Below are positions 16,526 through 25,776 of a stretch of 64,000 nt of DNA, in pieces. This DNA comes from Aureimonas psammosilenae (GTDB lineage Bacteria > Pseudomonadota > Alphaproteobacteria > Rhizobiales > Rhizobiaceae), in assembly GCF_009176975.1 (NCBI RefSeq), contig NZ_WEZG01000008.1, positions 124,001 to 188,000 of the forward strand, written 5' to 3'. The stretch's first letter is position 1. Each line of letters starts with the position of its first letter. The position numbers and the translations under genes were made by a program. Below the pieces are notes generated by a model. It was not told where the DNA came from and did no database searches. It was given only the letters and a program-made list of their open reading frames with translations.

Positions 16526-17523
16526 GCCTCGGCAAGCGCGACCGTGCCCGCCGTATAGGCGTCGCCGAGGCTCAGCGCCGTCGGGGTTTCGGCGTGGGAC
16601 GCGATCCAGGCGGTCAGTTGCAACCGGCGCAGCATCACCAGCATGAGGAGGGCGCGCTCCTCCACTTGCGAAAAGGGCGCGACCTCACGATAGCCGGCGA
16701 GCCAGGCTTCCCGGAGATCGGGCACGACCGGGGCGTCCTCGATGAAGCTGACGGCGGCGGCGAAATCGAAGCCGAACCAGGAGAAGCCGCAATCGTCGAA
16801 ATCGATCACCGACAAGCAGGAACCATCCACCAAGAGGTTGGCGGCGCGCATGTCGCCGTGGATCAGGCCGAACCGGTCGGCGTCTTCGCCAAGCGCCGCC
16901 GTTTCCGCCTCGATACGGCGATGGAGACGCTCCAGAACCGCGCGGCCCGGCGCATCGAGGCCGAGCGCGAAGCGCCAGTCGCCCCAATAAGCTCCAGACC
17001 CGACGATCGTCTCGAAGTTCCATTTCTTGCGGCGAAAGCCGTCCGGGCGTCGCCAGCCGCGCGTATGGCGGTGCAGCCGCGCGGCGGTCTCACCCAGGTG
17101 CCGGAACCAGCCGGGGAGATTCTCATCGGCTTCCGGCTCGTGCCCGGCGCTATGGGCGAAGGCCGCGACGTGGCGCAGGCCCTCGCCGTCGTGAAAGGAC
17201 GCGAGAAGCCGTCCTTCGCGGTCGCGGATCGGCTGGGGGGTTTCCACGACATTTTGCGCCCGCAAAGCCTCGATCCAGGCAAGTTCCGAGCGGATTTCAC
17301 CTTCGTCGTGATAGCCCGGACGATAAACGCGGAGAACCATCCGCCCGTCCGGCGCGGCCACGAGGAAGGTCGCGTTTTCCGAGATGGTGAGAAGCGACAA
17401 GGCCGCGCTTTCCGCCACGCCCCAGCGTGGCAGCACGAGTGCCAGCCCCGCCGTCAACCGCTGGAGACGCGCCTCGTCGTAAAGGAGCGCCTGCGGCTCG
17501 GCCGGCTTCGATGCGGCGTTCAT
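16507..17523 (-). CDS. APH-family phosphotransferase (homoserine kinase II / SrkA-like)
   Basis: 338 residues with a protein-kinase-like fold: a nucleotide-binding N-lobe (ENATFLVAAPDGRMVLRVYRPGYHD), catalytic HGDMRAANLLVD and metal-binding IDFDDCG. These fit the aminoglycoside phosphotransferase superfamily, including SrkA and hydroxylysine-kinase-like proteins. The substrate could be an amino acid, amino alcohol or protein. It overlaps the upstream peptide-type binding protein by four bases and may act on whatever that protein delivers. Confidence 0.82.
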   Translation of the reverse strand: MNAASKPAEPQALLYDEARLQRLTAGLALVLPRWGVAESAALSLLTISENATFLVAAPDGRMVLRVYRPGYHDEGEIRSELAWIEALRAQNVVETPQPIRDREGRLLASFHDGEGLRHVAAFAHSAGHEPEADENLPGWFRHLGETAARLHRHTRGWRRPDGFRRKKWNFETIVGSGAYWGDWRFALGLDAPGRAVLERLHRRIEAETAALGEDADRFGLIHGDMRAANLLVDGSCLSVIDFDDCGFSWFGFDFAAAVSFIEDAPVVPDLREAWLAGYREVAPFSQVEERALLMLVMLRRLQLTAWIASHAETPTALSLGDAYTAGTVALAEAYLSKG

Positions 17524-19025
17524 TCAGTCCAACGCACCTCGGACAGGTCGTTGGACGGGATCGGCTCGTTCGACCAGAAGCCTTCGAGCTTGGCGTTCCA
17601 CACGCCGAGTTTCGGCAGGGTGAAGAGGTAAAGCGCCGGCACGTCGCTCGCCAGAAGCTTCTGCGCTTCGCCATAGGCGGCAAGCCGCGTCGCCTCGTCC
17701 GGCGCGCTTTCGGCCTTCTCGATGGCCGCGTCGAAGGCCGGATTGCGGTAGCCGAAATAATAGTCCGGCCGCGCATAGATCGCGATGTCCATCGGCTCGG
17801 CATGGGCGACGATCGTCATGGCGAAGTCGTGGTTCTTCAGGACGTCGGCGACCCAGCGCGCCGGAAACTCGGTCGGCTCGATGGTGAGCGTCACGCCGAT
17901 CTCGGCGAACATGGCCTGGAGAAGTTCGGACGAGCGCGTGGCATAGGCCATCTGCGGGGTTTTGATGGTGAAGGACAGGCCGTTGCCGTAGCCCGCTTCC
18001 GCCAGCAGCGCCTTGGCCTTTTCGGGGTCGAAGGGATGGGTGGCGGTGAGGTCCAGATAGCCCGGATCGTTCGGCGTGTAATGACTGCCGATCGGCTGGC
18101 CGAACCCGCCATAAGCGCCCTCGATCAGCGTCATGCGATCCACCGCCATCATCAGGGCCTGGCGCACGCGCGGGTCGGAAAAGGGCTTTTCGCGTGAGTT
18201 CATGCCGGCCACGACCTTCATCTCGGTCTGCCCGACTTCCGCGGTGAAGCGCTGATCGCTTTTCAGGAGCTCAAAGAGTTCGGGCGAGGAGAATTCCGGC
18301 ATGGCGTCGAGATCGCCCGCGCGCATCGCCGCCGCCTGCGCTTGCGGATCGCTGAGGAACCGGAACGTGACGCGGTCGAGTTTGGGCGTGCGGCTGGCAT
18401 TCCAATAGTTCGGGTTGCGGGCGAGAACCACGCGGTCGCCCTTGGCCCAGCTTTCGAACCGGAAGGGGCCGGTGCCGACCGGTTCGGCCCGCGCGGTCTC
18501 TGCGGCTTTCGGCGCGACCATCACGGAGGCCGGCCAGCCGAGCCAGTAAAGAAGGTTCGCGGCGGGCTTCTTCAGGTGAAGAACCAGCGTTCCGCCATCG
18601 GGCGTCTCGATCCGGTCGATCACCGAATAGAACTGCTTCTGCGGGTTGACCGACTTTTCACCCCGCGCGCGGTCGAGCGAGAATTTGGCCGCCGCGCTGT
18701 CGAAGGGCTCGCCGTCGTGGAAGGAAACGCCCGTCTGGAGCGCGAAGGTGTAGGACAGGCCGTCCGGCGAAACGGTCCAGCTTTTGGCGAGCTGCGGCTG
18801 GATCTGGCCGTTGCGGTCGATGCGGACCAAGCCTTCGTAAAGGTTTTGCCACGTCACCTGACCGATCGCGACGGGGGCCGCCACTGTCGGATCGAGGCCC
18901 GCCGGCTCCACCGACATGCCGAGAACGAGATCCGTGCGGGGCGCGGCATGGACGGACGCCGCGCCAAGCGTCACCGTGGCGGCGCAGGCGAGGATCGCCG
19001 TCAGGCGTCGAAGAGACTTGAACAT
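17520..19025 (-). CDS. Peptide/nickel-type ABC transporter solute-binding protein (SBP_bac_5)
   Basis: 501 residues with a signal peptide (MFKSLRRLTAILACAATVTLGAASVHA). The mature part has the DppA/OppA pattern: VEPAGLDPTVAAPVAIGQVTWQNLYEGLVRI, AKSWTVSPDGLSYTFALQTGVSFHDGEPF and GTGPFRFESWAKGDRVVLARNPNYW. It binds oligopeptides or similar ligands in the periplasm. No permease or ATPase genes lie nearby, so it must use a transporter encoded elsewhere. The kinase-like gene is translationally coupled downstream. Confidence 0.9.
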   Translation of the reverse strand: MFKSLRRLTAILACAATVTLGAASVHAAPRTDLVLGMSVEPAGLDPTVAAPVAIGQVTWQNLYEGLVRIDRNGQIQPQLAKSWTVSPDGLSYTFALQTGVSFHDGEPFDSAAAKFSLDRARGEKSVNPQKQFYSVIDRIETPDGGTLVLHLKKPAANLLYWLGWPASVMVAPKAAETARAEPVGTGPFRFESWAKGDRVVLARNPNYWNASRTPKLDRVTFRFLSDPQAQAAAMRAGDLDAMPEFSSPELFELLKSDQRFTAEVGQTEMKVVAGMNSREKPFSDPRVRQALMMAVDRMTLIEGAYGGFGQPIGSHYTPNDPGYLDLTATHPFDPEKAKALLAEAGYGNGLSFTIKTPQMAYATRSSELLQAMFAEIGVTLTIEPTEFPARWVADVLKNHDFAMTIVAHAEPMDIAIYARPDYYFGYRNPAFDAAIEKAESAPDEATRLAAYGEAQKLLASDVPALYLFTLPKLGVWNAKLEGFWSNEPIPSNDLSEVRWTE

Positions 19026-19130
19026 GCCATGACCTTTTCAATGGAACCGCCATGCCGATGCGGCCGAAACCGGCATCGTTTCGCGTCTAGCCGATGACGC
19101 GGCCCCGCGACAGGGGGCACGGCGGGGTCT

Positions 19131-20072
19131 TCAATATCCCCGGCCGATATCCACCGTGGCGGGGATCGCGCCGGTGGCGCGAAAGGCGCGGATATTGGCG
19201 GCGACGATCCGGCTCGCCGTTTTGCGATCCGTCGGCCCGCTGACATGCGGAAGGACGGTGACGCGCTCGTGCCGCCAAAGCGGATCACCGGCGGGCAGCG
19301 GTTCGGTGCGGAAGACATCCAAAACAGCATGGGCGAGATGGCCTGCATCGAAGAGACCGAGAAGATCGCCTTCGTTCAAGATCGGGCCGCGCCCGAAATT
19401 GATGAGCGAGGCGCCTGCGGGAAGCGTTCCCAACCGGGCGCTATCAAGCAAACCGTTCGTTTCAGGCGTGAGCGGCAGGAGGCACACCAGGATATCGCTG
19501 CGGGACAGCATGGCGGCAAGGCCGGCCTCGCCGGCAAAGCTCTCGATGCCCGCAACGTTCTTCGGCGTGCGGCTCCAGCCGAGCGTCGCAAAACCGGCCT
19601 CGCGAAGCTTCAGCCCCGCCGCCGTGCCGAGTTCGCCGAGGCCGAGAATTCCGACCGTGACGTTTGAGGGATGGCGGTAGGGCAGGGGCTTCCACACGCC
19701 CTCGCGCTGCTGCCGCGCGTAAGCCGGCATGTCGCGGAACAGATAATAGGTCCAGGCGAGAACGGCTTCGGCCATGGCGCGCGCAAGTTCGGGATCGACG
19801 AGCCGGACGATGGGAACCCCTGTCGGCCCGATCTCGCGCACGAGCTTCTCGACGCCGGCCCAAAGGCTGTGAATCCAGCGAAGGTTTGGAAGGCGCGAGA
19901 GTTCGGACGGTTGCGGATTGGCGACCACCGCCACCTCCACGTGCCCCAACCGGTCCGCCTCGATGTCGGCGAGCGGCCGGATCGTTTCCTCCGGCATGGC
20001 GAGGCGCAAGGCGTCGAGCCACGGGCCTTCGGATTGCCGGTTCATGTCGGTCAGAAGGGCAACGAGCGACAT
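19131..20072 (-). CDS. ghrA: GhrA-like glyoxylate/hydroxypyruvate reductase
   Basis: 313 residues. The start ATG at 20072 (MSLVALLTDMNRQSEGPWLDAL) follows GGAAAG; in-frame sequence further upstream runs into the copA promoter. The NAD(P)-binding motif VGILGLGELG lies near residue 140, the substrate Arg in LINFGRGPIL near 230, and the catalytic His in LPHVSGPT near 280. It is the D-2-hydroxyacid dehydrogenase subclass that reduces glyoxylate or hydroxypyruvate. It is the first gene of a leftward group with the SBP and the kinase-like gene. Confidence 0.87.
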   Translation of the reverse strand: MSLVALLTDMNRQSEGPWLDALRLAMPEETIRPLADIEADRLGHVEVAVVANPQPSELSRLPNLRWIHSLWAGVEKLVREIGPTGVPIVRLVDPELARAMAEAVLAWTYYLFRDMPAYARQQREGVWKPLPYRHPSNVTVGILGLGELGTAAGLKLREAGFATLGWSRTPKNVAGIESFAGEAGLAAMLSRSDILVCLLPLTPETNGLLDSARLGTLPAGASLINFGRGPILNEGDLLGLFDAGHLAHAVLDVFRTEPLPAGDPLWRHERVTVLPHVSGPTDRKTASRIVAANIRAFRATGAIPATVDIGRGY

Positions 20073-20155
20073 CGGCGGGGGCTTTCCAGTATCCAGTCCT
20101 GCGGTCGGCGATACAGAAAAGCGGCACGCCGCGCGAGCCTCGTTCGCGACCGGCC

Positions 20156-20186
20156 TTGACCTTCCCCTTACTGGAATCTCCATCTG
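20156..20186 (+). promoter_or_regulatory. CueR/HmrR-type copper-responsive promoter
   Basis: TTGACC (20156-20161) overlaps an imperfect dyad ACCTTCC-N7-GGAATCT (20159-20179), with a candidate -10 CATCTG after a long 19-base spacer. The left half, TTGACCTTCCCCTTACTGGAA, is very close to known copA promoters bound by MerR-family CueR/HmrR, which need this over-long spacer. The right arm matches 5 of 7 bases. No merR-type gene is in the window. Confidence 0.75.
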
Positions 20187-20216
20187 ACCAGAGAAATCAC
20201 GCGAAGGATCGCCGCA

Positions 20217-22760
20217 ATGGTTCGGGCCACCCCCCAAACCGCTTCCTCCCAAGACACCCGCTCCCTTCGCTTCGACATCGAAGGGATGAGCTGCGCGTCC
20301 TGCGTCGGGCGGGTCGAGCGCGCCATCGCGGCCGTGCCCGGCATCTCATCCGTTTCGGTGAATCTTGCGACCGAAAGCGCACGCGTCGACGCGCCGCCTT
20401 CGCTCGACCGCGGGCGGATCGAGACCGCCATTCGCGAAGCGGGATACGAGCCGAGACCTTTCGCGGAGGATCGCGCGGAAGGATCGAGAACGCGAGGCGA
20501 GGAGCGGCGGGCGGACGCCGCGCGGCTTTCGCGCGATCTCGGCCTCGCGACGCTTCTGACCTTGCCGCTCTTCGCCATCGAGATGGGCTCGCACCTCGTT
20601 CCCGCCATCCACCATTTCGTCGCGACCCATATCGGGGAGGGGCCAAACCGGGTCGTTCAGGCGCTTCTGTCCGCGCTTGTCCTGTTCGGGCCGGGCCGCG
20701 TTTTCCTTCTGCGCGGCCTGCCGGCGCTTTGGCGCGGCGCGCCCGACATGAACTCGCTGGTCGCGATCGGCACGCTGTCGGCCTTTTCCTATTCCCTCGT
20801 CGCGACATTTCTCCCATCCGTTCTGCCGAACGGCGCGGGCGACGTTTATTTCGAGGCCGCGGCGGTGATCGTGACGCTGGTGCTGGCGGGCCGCACGCTG
20901 GAAGCGCGCGCCAAGGGCCGCACCGGGCAAGCCATCGGCCGGCTCTTGGAGCTTGCGCCCAAAACCGCCCGCGTCAGCCGCAACGGCTCGGACTTCGTCT
21001 CGCGTCGGATCGAGGAGATCGCAGTCGGCGATGCGGTCGAAGTGCGCCCCGGCGAGCGCGTCGCTCTCGACGGCGTGGTTCTGTCGGGCGCCTCGCATCT
21101 TGACGAGTCCATGCTGACCGGCGAGCCGCTGCCGGTTTCCAAGACGGTCGGCGCGCGGGTGACCGGCGGCACGATCAACCGTACCGGCAGTTTCGTGTTC
21201 CAGGTGGACAGGGTCGGGGCCGACACCGTGCTCGCGCGGATCGTCGCCATCGTGGAGGAAGCGCAGGGCGGCAAACTGCCGATCCAGGCGCTGGTGGACC
21301 GTGTCACGCGCTGGTTCGTGCCGGCCGTGATGGCGGCGGCCGCCGCGACCTTCCTGTCTTGGCTCGTCTTCGCGGGCGCGTTCGATCTGGCGCTCGTCCA
21401 TGGCGTGGCGGTGCTGATCGTCGCCTGCCCCTGCGCGATGGGCTTGGCGACGCCGACCTCCGTGATGGTGGCGACCGGACGCGCGGCGGAACTCGGCATC
21501 CTGTTTCGCCGGGGCGAAGCCTTGCAGGCGCTTCGCGACATCGACGTGATCGCTTTCGACAAGACCGGCACGCTGACGCTCGGACGCCCGACCCTCACCG
21601 ATCTCCTGCCGGCGGACGGCTTCGACCGGCGCAAGGTGCTGCACCTCCTGTCCGGTGCCGAAGCCCGCTCGGAACATCCGCTGGCGCTGGCAGTCGTTGC
21701 TGGCGCGCGAAGCGAGGGCCTTGATCCGCCGGCCGCGACTATGTTTCACGCGCTGCCGGGGCTCGGGATCGAAGCGCAGGTGGAAGGGCGAAGCGTCGCG
21801 GTCGGCTCCGACCGGTTGATGACGCGGCTCGGCCTCGACACCGCGCCGTTCGCCACCGTCGCCGAAGCCCTGGCGCGCGACGGCAAGTCACCGATCTACG
21901 CCGCGCTCGACGGGCGCATCGCAGCGCTTCTCGCCGTGTCCGATCCGGTGAAGGAAAACAGTGCCGCGAGCCTCGAAGCCTTGTCGAAGCTCGGACTTTC
22001 CGTCGCGATGGTGACGGGCGACGACGCGCGCACCGCGAACGCGGTGGCGGCGCGGCTCGGCATCGGGGAAGTCGTCGCTGAAGTTCTGCCGGAGGGCAAG
22101 GTCGCGGCGGTGGAAGCGCTGCGGCGGAATGGTCGGCGCGTCGCCTTCGTCGGCGACGGCATCAACGACGCGCCCGCTCTCGCCAGCGCCGATCTCGGGA
22201 TCGCGGTCGGCACCGGCACGGATGTGGCGATCGAAAGCGCCGACGTGGTGCTGATGTCGGGCGACCTCCGTGCGGTGGCCGGCGCGGTGGAGCTTTCGCG
22301 CGCGGCGATCCGCAACATCCAACAGAACCTCTTCTGGGCCTTCGCCTACAATGTCCTGCTCGTGCCCGTGGCGGCGGGCGCCTTCGCGCCGGGCTTCGGC
22401 CTGACGCTGTCGCCGGCTCTCGCGGCGGGGGCCATGGCGCTTTCCAGCGTCTTCGTGCTCGCCAACGCCCTTCGCCTGCGCGGTTTCACGCCGACCGGGC
22501 TGGCTTCGGGGACGGCGGAGTCCCACATCGACGACCAGCAAGAAGAAAGGAATGACTCCATGTTGACCCTCGACGTTCGCGACATGACCTGCGGCCATTG
22601 CGTTTCCAGCGTGCGCAAGGCTGTCTTGTCCATCGACCCGCAGGCGGCGGTGGAGATCGATCTGCCGACCGGCCGCGTATCGGCCACGACGGAGGCTTCA
22701 CCCGATGCGATCCGCGAAGCGGTGCGGCAGGCCGGCTATCCGGCGGAGATCGTCGCTTAA
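20217..22760 (+). CDS. copA: Cu(+)-exporting P1B-type ATPase with C-terminal CopZ-like domain
   Basis: 847 residues. In order: an N-terminal heavy-metal domain with C26-A-S-C29; eight predicted membrane segments; the ion motif C404-P-C406; phosphorylated Asp448 in DKTGTLT; SEHPLA; and GDGINDAP. The last segments carry the Cu(+) signature residues ([10 protein letters not shown] and [13 protein letters not shown]), so it exports Cu(+) to the periplasm. CopA proteins normally stop soon after ALRLR; here a linker of about 25 residues leads in frame to a second heavy-metal domain with C792-G-H-C795. An internal ATG at Met782 has its own Shine-Dalgarno site. Confidence 0.95.
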   Translation: MVRATPQTASSQDTRSLRFDIEGMSCASCVGRVERAIAAVPGISSVSVNLATESARVDAPPSLDRGRIETAIREAGYEPRPFAEDRAEGSRTRGEERRADAARLSRDLGLATLLTLPLFAIEMGSHLVPAIHHFVATHIGEGPNRVVQALLSALVLFGPGRVFLLRGLPALWRGAPDMNSLVAIGTLSAFSYSLVATFLPSVLPNGAGDVYFEAAAVIVTLVLAGRTLEARAKGRTGQAIGRLLELAPKTARVSRNGSDFVSRRIEEIAVGDAVEVRPGERVALDGVVLSGASHLDESMLTGEPLPVSKTVGARVTGGTINRTGSFVFQVDRVGADTVLARIVAIVEEAQGGKLPIQALVDRVTRWFVPAVMAAAAATFLSWLVFAGAFDLALVHGVAVLIVACPCAMGLATPTSVMVATGRAAELGILFRRGEALQALRDIDVIAFDKTGTLTLGRPTLTDLLPADGFDRRKVLHLLSGAEARSEHPLALAVVAGARSEGLDPPAATMFHALPGLGIEAQVEGRSVAVGSDRLMTRLGLDTAPFATVAEALARDGKSPIYAALDGRIAALLAVSDPVKENSAASLEALSKLGLSVAMVTGDDARTANAVAARLGIGEVVAEVLPEGKVAAVEALRRNGRRVAFVGDGINDAPALASADLGIAVGTGTDVAIESADVVLMSGDLRAVAGAVELSRAAIRNIQQNLFWAFAYNVLLVPVAAGAFAPGFGLTLSPALAAGAMALSSVFVLANALRLRGFTPTGLASGTAESHIDDQQEERNDSMLTLDVRDMTCGHCVSSVRKAVLSIDPQAAVEIDLPTGRVSATTEASPDAIREAVRQAGYPAEIVA
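22560..22760 (+). CDS. Possible free CopZ-like copper chaperone from an internal start
   Basis: Within copA, AGAAAGGA lies 8 bases before an in-frame ATG at 22560. Starting there gives a 66-residue protein ([14 protein letters not shown]...) with the length and DMTCGHC metal site of a free CopZ. It may be produced as a separate product alongside the fused form, or the site may be a relic of a gene fusion. Only the DNA signal is seen; expression is inferred. Confidence 0.45.
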   Translation: MLTLDVRDMTCGHCVSSVRKAVLSIDPQAAVEIDLPTGRVSATTEASPDAIREAVRQAGYPAEIVA

Positions 22761-22998
22761 GCGGCAGGTTGCCGAGGAAAGGGGTGGCTAAAAGGGGAAA
22801 GGGGTCGTCTCCAACGGCGGAAGATGCTATCGTTCCTTTAAGCTAGCAGGCGGCATCCACTCCCTTAAAGCATTGAGACTACGGATGCATCTTTAAGTTC
22901 GATAAGATATGTTATGGAACTTCATCTGTCCGTTGCGACCACGATGCTTGGACGCCGCGGCACCGCTTGAAAGATCGCCGTTTCAGCGATAGGCTCCG
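22761..22998. other. Intergenic region between copA and the gntR gene with three CTTTAAG-type sites
   Basis: This AT-richer stretch has purine-rich AAAGGGG runs just after copA, then CTTTAAG (22836-22842), its reverse complement CTTAAAG (22864-22870) and CTTTAAG again (22891-22897), spaced 28 and 27 bases. A candidate promoter for the regulator follows (TTGAAA 22967-22972, TAGGCT 22990-22995). No coding sequence or clear terminator is seen. Confidence 0.4.
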
Positions 22999-23019
22999 CT
23001 GGTCTGGAATAAAGACCAG
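22999..23019. promoter_or_regulatory. Perfect inverted repeat, likely GntR operator
   Basis: CTGGTCT-GGAATAA-AGACCAG is a perfect 7-7-7 inverted repeat ending one base before the TTG start of the FadR/GntR gene and overlapping its expected transcription start. A site with the same layout lies at 24841-24861. Autoregulation is the simplest reading; a hairpin hiding the GGA in the loop is an alternative. Confidence 0.65.
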
Positions 23020-23799
23020 TTGTCGTCTTTGGTCGATCCGCTTGCCCGTTTCGTTCTGGAAAACGCCCCCGAACTGCGCGAAGCGGTGGTGCGCCGCAAC
23101 GTGCGCGACGGGGTGGCGGACAAGATCGCTCTTCTGATCGCCGCCGGCATTCTGAAGGTCGGCGACGATCTGCCGAGCGAGCGGCATCTGGCAACCGCTC
23201 TGCAGGTCAGCCGGGAATCGGTGCGCGCCGGGATCGCGATTCTGGGCGCGCAGGGCTTGTTGAAGGTCGCGCACGGAGCGCGCACACGCGTCGTCTCGGA
23301 TGCCCTGCCGGCACCGTTCCGCCCGCTTCGCGAACCGCGCGCCGTGGATCGCTACAGTCTCGATGACATCCACGCCGCGCGGCTTCTGGTGGAGCGGCCG
23401 GTGGTGGGCGACGCCGCCGAGCGCATCACAACAGAGACGATCGCGTTTCTGCGCGAGGCCGTTCGCGCCCAGCGCGCGGGGATCGGCGACCCGGTGCGCT
23501 TCCTGATCTCCGACCGCGAGTTCCACACCGCGATCTACCGCGCCTGCGGCAACCCGGCGCTTGCCGATTTCGTGGTGGACCTCTTCGGGGCCATGGTCGA
23601 GTTCCGCCGCCATGCGGTGGCCGAGCCCGGCGCGATCGAAGCCAGCATCGCCGACCACGAGCGGATCGTGGAGGCCTTGGGGGCCCGCGATCGCGAAAAG
23701 GCGGCGGCGGCGATGGAAGAACATCTGGACCGGATCTACCGCACCACGCAGGCCGCCATCGCCAAAGCCGCGAAACCGTGCGGCGCGCCTCACGAATGA
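23020..23799 (+). CDS. FadR-subfamily GntR transcriptional regulator
   Basis: 259 residues. A winged-helix domain occupies about residues 27-95 (VADKIALLIAAGILKVGDDLPSERHLATALQVSRESVRAGIAILGAQGLLKV), followed by an all-helical FCD effector domain with the DREFHTAIYRACGNP segment that usually holds metal-ligand histidines. The start is TTG at 23020, or TTG at 23029 three codons later. The gene heads a sugar-acid catabolic and transport cluster and is directly preceded by a perfect inverted repeat, so it probably represses itself and the cluster until an acid ligand binds. Confidence 0.88.
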   Translation: MSSLVDPLARFVLENAPELREAVVRRNVRDGVADKIALLIAAGILKVGDDLPSERHLATALQVSRESVRAGIAILGAQGLLKVAHGARTRVVSDALPAPFRPLREPRAVDRYSLDDIHAARLLVERPVVGDAAERITTETIAFLREAVRAQRAGIGDPVRFLISDREFHTAIYRACGNPALADFVVDLFGAMVEFRRHAVAEPGAIEASIADHERIVEALGARDREKAAAAMEEHLDRIYRTTQAAIAKAAKPCGAPHE

Positions 23800-23827
23800 A
23801 CGGCCTGTTTCTGGGAGGAGAAGCCCC

Positions 23828-24808
23828 GTGAAAATTCTCGTTATCGGCGCTGCCGGCATGATCGGCCAGCGCCTTGTCCGGCGCATCGCGGAGGACGGCA
23901 CGCTGGGTGGACGGCCAGTCGAGCGCATGGTTCTGGCGGACGCGGTGGAACCGCCGATCCCGTCCGGCTGGGAGAACCGCACCGAGGCGCATGTCATCGA
24001 CATCGCGGCCCCAAGCGCGAGCGAGCCCTTCGCGCAAGGGTGGCCCGACATCGTGTTTCATCTGGCGGCCGTCGTGTCGGGCGAAGCGGAAGCCGATTTC
24101 GAGAAGGGTTACAGCGTCAATCTCGACGGAACGCGCGCGCTTTTCGAGGCGATCCGCGCGGAGAACAAGCGTTCCGGCCACAAACCGCGCGTCGTCTTCG
24201 CTTCCTCCATCGCGGTCTACGGCGCGCCCTTCCCCACCCGCATCCCCGACGATTTCGCGCTGACGCCGCTGACGAGCTACGGCACGCAGAAGGCGATCTG
24301 CGAGTTGCTTCTCGCCGATTACACGCGGCGCGGCTTTCTGGACGGGATCGGCATTCGCCTGCCGACGATCTGCATCCGTCCGGGCCTGCCCAACAAGGCG
24401 GCGTCGGGCTTCTTTTCCAACATCCTGCGCGAGCCCTTGAAGGGCGAGCCGGCGGTCCTGCCGGTGCCCGACGACGTGCGCCATTTCTTCGCGTCTCCCC
24501 GCGCGGCGGTGGAGTTCTTTCTCCATGCAGCGACGATGGACCTCGACGCCGTCGGCCCGCGCCGCAACCTCGCCATGCCCGGCCTGTCAGCGACGGTCGC
24601 CGAGGAGATCGAGGCGCTGGAGCGCGTCGGCGGAAAGGCCGCTTCCGCCCTGATCCGGCGCGAGCCCGACGAGACGATCATGCGCATCGTCGCGGGATGG
24701 GCCCCCGATGTCGAAGGAGCCCGCGCGCGAGGCTTGGGCTTCGAAGCGGATGCAAGCTTCGACGAGATCATCCGCGCCCACCTCGATGACGAAGGCGCGG
24801 GAAACTGA
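23828..24808 (+). CDS. denD: DenD-like D-erythronate dehydrogenase (NAD-dependent)
   Basis: 326 residues from a GTG start with the strong site GGGAGGAG. It has an extended-SDR Rossmann fold: GAAGMIGQRL near residue 7, VFHLAAVVSGEAEADF near 75, ASSIAVYG near 125 and the Tyr-Lys pair in SYGTQKAICELL near 150. This pattern is that of DenD, which oxidises D-erythronate at C2 as the first step of four-carbon acid sugar catabolism. The next enzymes of that route (OtnC/OtnI type) are not in the window, so the exact substrate remains uncertain. Confidence 0.78.
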   Translation: MKILVIGAAGMIGQRLVRRIAEDGTLGGRPVERMVLADAVEPPIPSGWENRTEAHVIDIAAPSASEPFAQGWPDIVFHLAAVVSGEAEADFEKGYSVNLDGTRALFEAIRAENKRSGHKPRVVFASSIAVYGAPFPTRIPDDFALTPLTSYGTQKAICELLLADYTRRGFLDGIGIRLPTICIRPGLPNKAASGFFSNILREPLKGEPAVLPVPDDVRHFFASPRAAVEFFLHAATMDLDAVGPRRNLAMPGLSATVAEEIEALERVGGKAASALIRREPDETIMRIVAGWAPDVEGARARGLGFEADASFDEIIRAHLDDEGAGN

Positions 24809-24821
24809 TCGCGGGAGCCGC

Positions 24822-24861
24822 TGGACAGACGGCCGGCGAACTGGTCTGATGCATATACCAA
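24822..24861 (+). promoter_or_regulatory. Promoter with second GntR-type operator upstream of the SDR-transporter genes
   Basis: CTGGTCT-GATGCAT-ATACCAA at 24841-24861 has the same 7-7-7 geometry as the site at 22999-23019. The left arm is identical and the right arm matches 5 of 7 bases. TGGACA (24822-24827) and TCTGAT (24845-24850), 17 bases apart, make a plausible promoter whose -10 is covered by the operator. Confidence 0.55.
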
Positions 24862-24937
24862 TCGCCTTCAACGCCGCACGAAGACGGCTCGGGCGACGAG
24901 GTTCGACAAAGGGCGGCAACGCCCGGAGGGAGGGGGA

Positions 24938-25702
24938 ATGACGCGAAGCGGCGCAGCCCGTATCGCGCTGGTCACCGGCGGCGGGGCGGGTCTCGGCCGC
25001 GCCATGGCCGAGGCGCTGGCGGAAGTCGGCTGGCATGTCGTCATCTGCGGCCGCCGCGAGGAGGTCCTGGAGGAAACGGCGGCTTCGATTCGCGCAGCCG
25101 GCGGCGCGGCGGAGGCGATCCGCGCCGATATCGCCGACCCGGCCTCGGTGAATGCCCTGTTCTCGAAGATCGAGGAGCGCCACGGGCGGCTCGACCTTCT
25201 CGTCAACAATGCCGGCGCGGCCGCGCCGCCCGTGCCGATGGAGGATATCTCCTTCGCCCAATGGCAGACCGTGGTCGCGGCCAATCTCACCGGCGCGTTT
25301 TTGTGCACGCAGAACGCCTTCCGGCTGATGAAGAAGCAGAGCCCGCGCGGCGGGCGCATCATCAACAACGGCTCGATCTCGGCCACCACGCCCCGGCCGA
25401 ACTCCGCGCCCTACACGGCGACCAAGCACGCGATCGCCGGCCTCACCAAATCCACCGCGCTCGACGGGCGCGCCTTCGACATCGCCTGCGGCCAGATCGA
25501 TATCGGCAACGCGGCGAGCGACATGACGGCGGCGATGGCGGGCGGCGTTCTTCAGGCGGACGGCCGCGTCGCGCCGGAGCCCCGGATGGATGCGGCGGAG
25601 GTCGGGCGCGCGGTGGTCCACATGGCGTCGCTCCCCCTCGACGCCAACATCCTGACCATGACGATCATGGCCACCAAGATGCCTTTCGTCGGGCGCGGTT
25701 AG
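24938..25702 (+). CDS. Short-chain dehydrogenase/reductase
   Basis: 254 residues of classical SDR type: [11 protein letters not shown] binds NAD(P), [12 protein letters not shown] is the NNAG motif, and Ser in [10 protein letters not shown] with YTATKHA form the catalytic Ser-Tyr-Lys set. It is preceded by a very strong GGAGGGAGGGGG site and by a small GGGCG-GCAA-CGCCC hairpin (24905-24918 region). Its place between DenD and a sugar-type ABC transporter suggests it oxidises a polyol or acid sugar that the transporter imports. Confidence 0.85.
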   Translation: MTRSGAARIALVTGGGAGLGRAMAEALAEVGWHVVICGRREEVLEETAASIRAAGGAAEAIRADIADPASVNALFSKIEERHGRLDLLVNNAGAAAPPVPMEDISFAQWQTVVAANLTGAFLCTQNAFRLMKKQSPRGGRIINNGSISATTPRPNSAPYTATKHAIAGLTKSTALDGRAFDIACGQIDIGNAASDMTAAMAGGVLQADGRVAPEPRMDAAEVGRAVVHMASLPLDANILTMTIMATKMPFVGRG

Positions 25703-25776
25703 CACGGCACATGCCGGCAGCGGCTTGGGAGAGCCGCCGCCGGTTTCGAATCGAAGTTCTGGGAGGAACGAGACGC

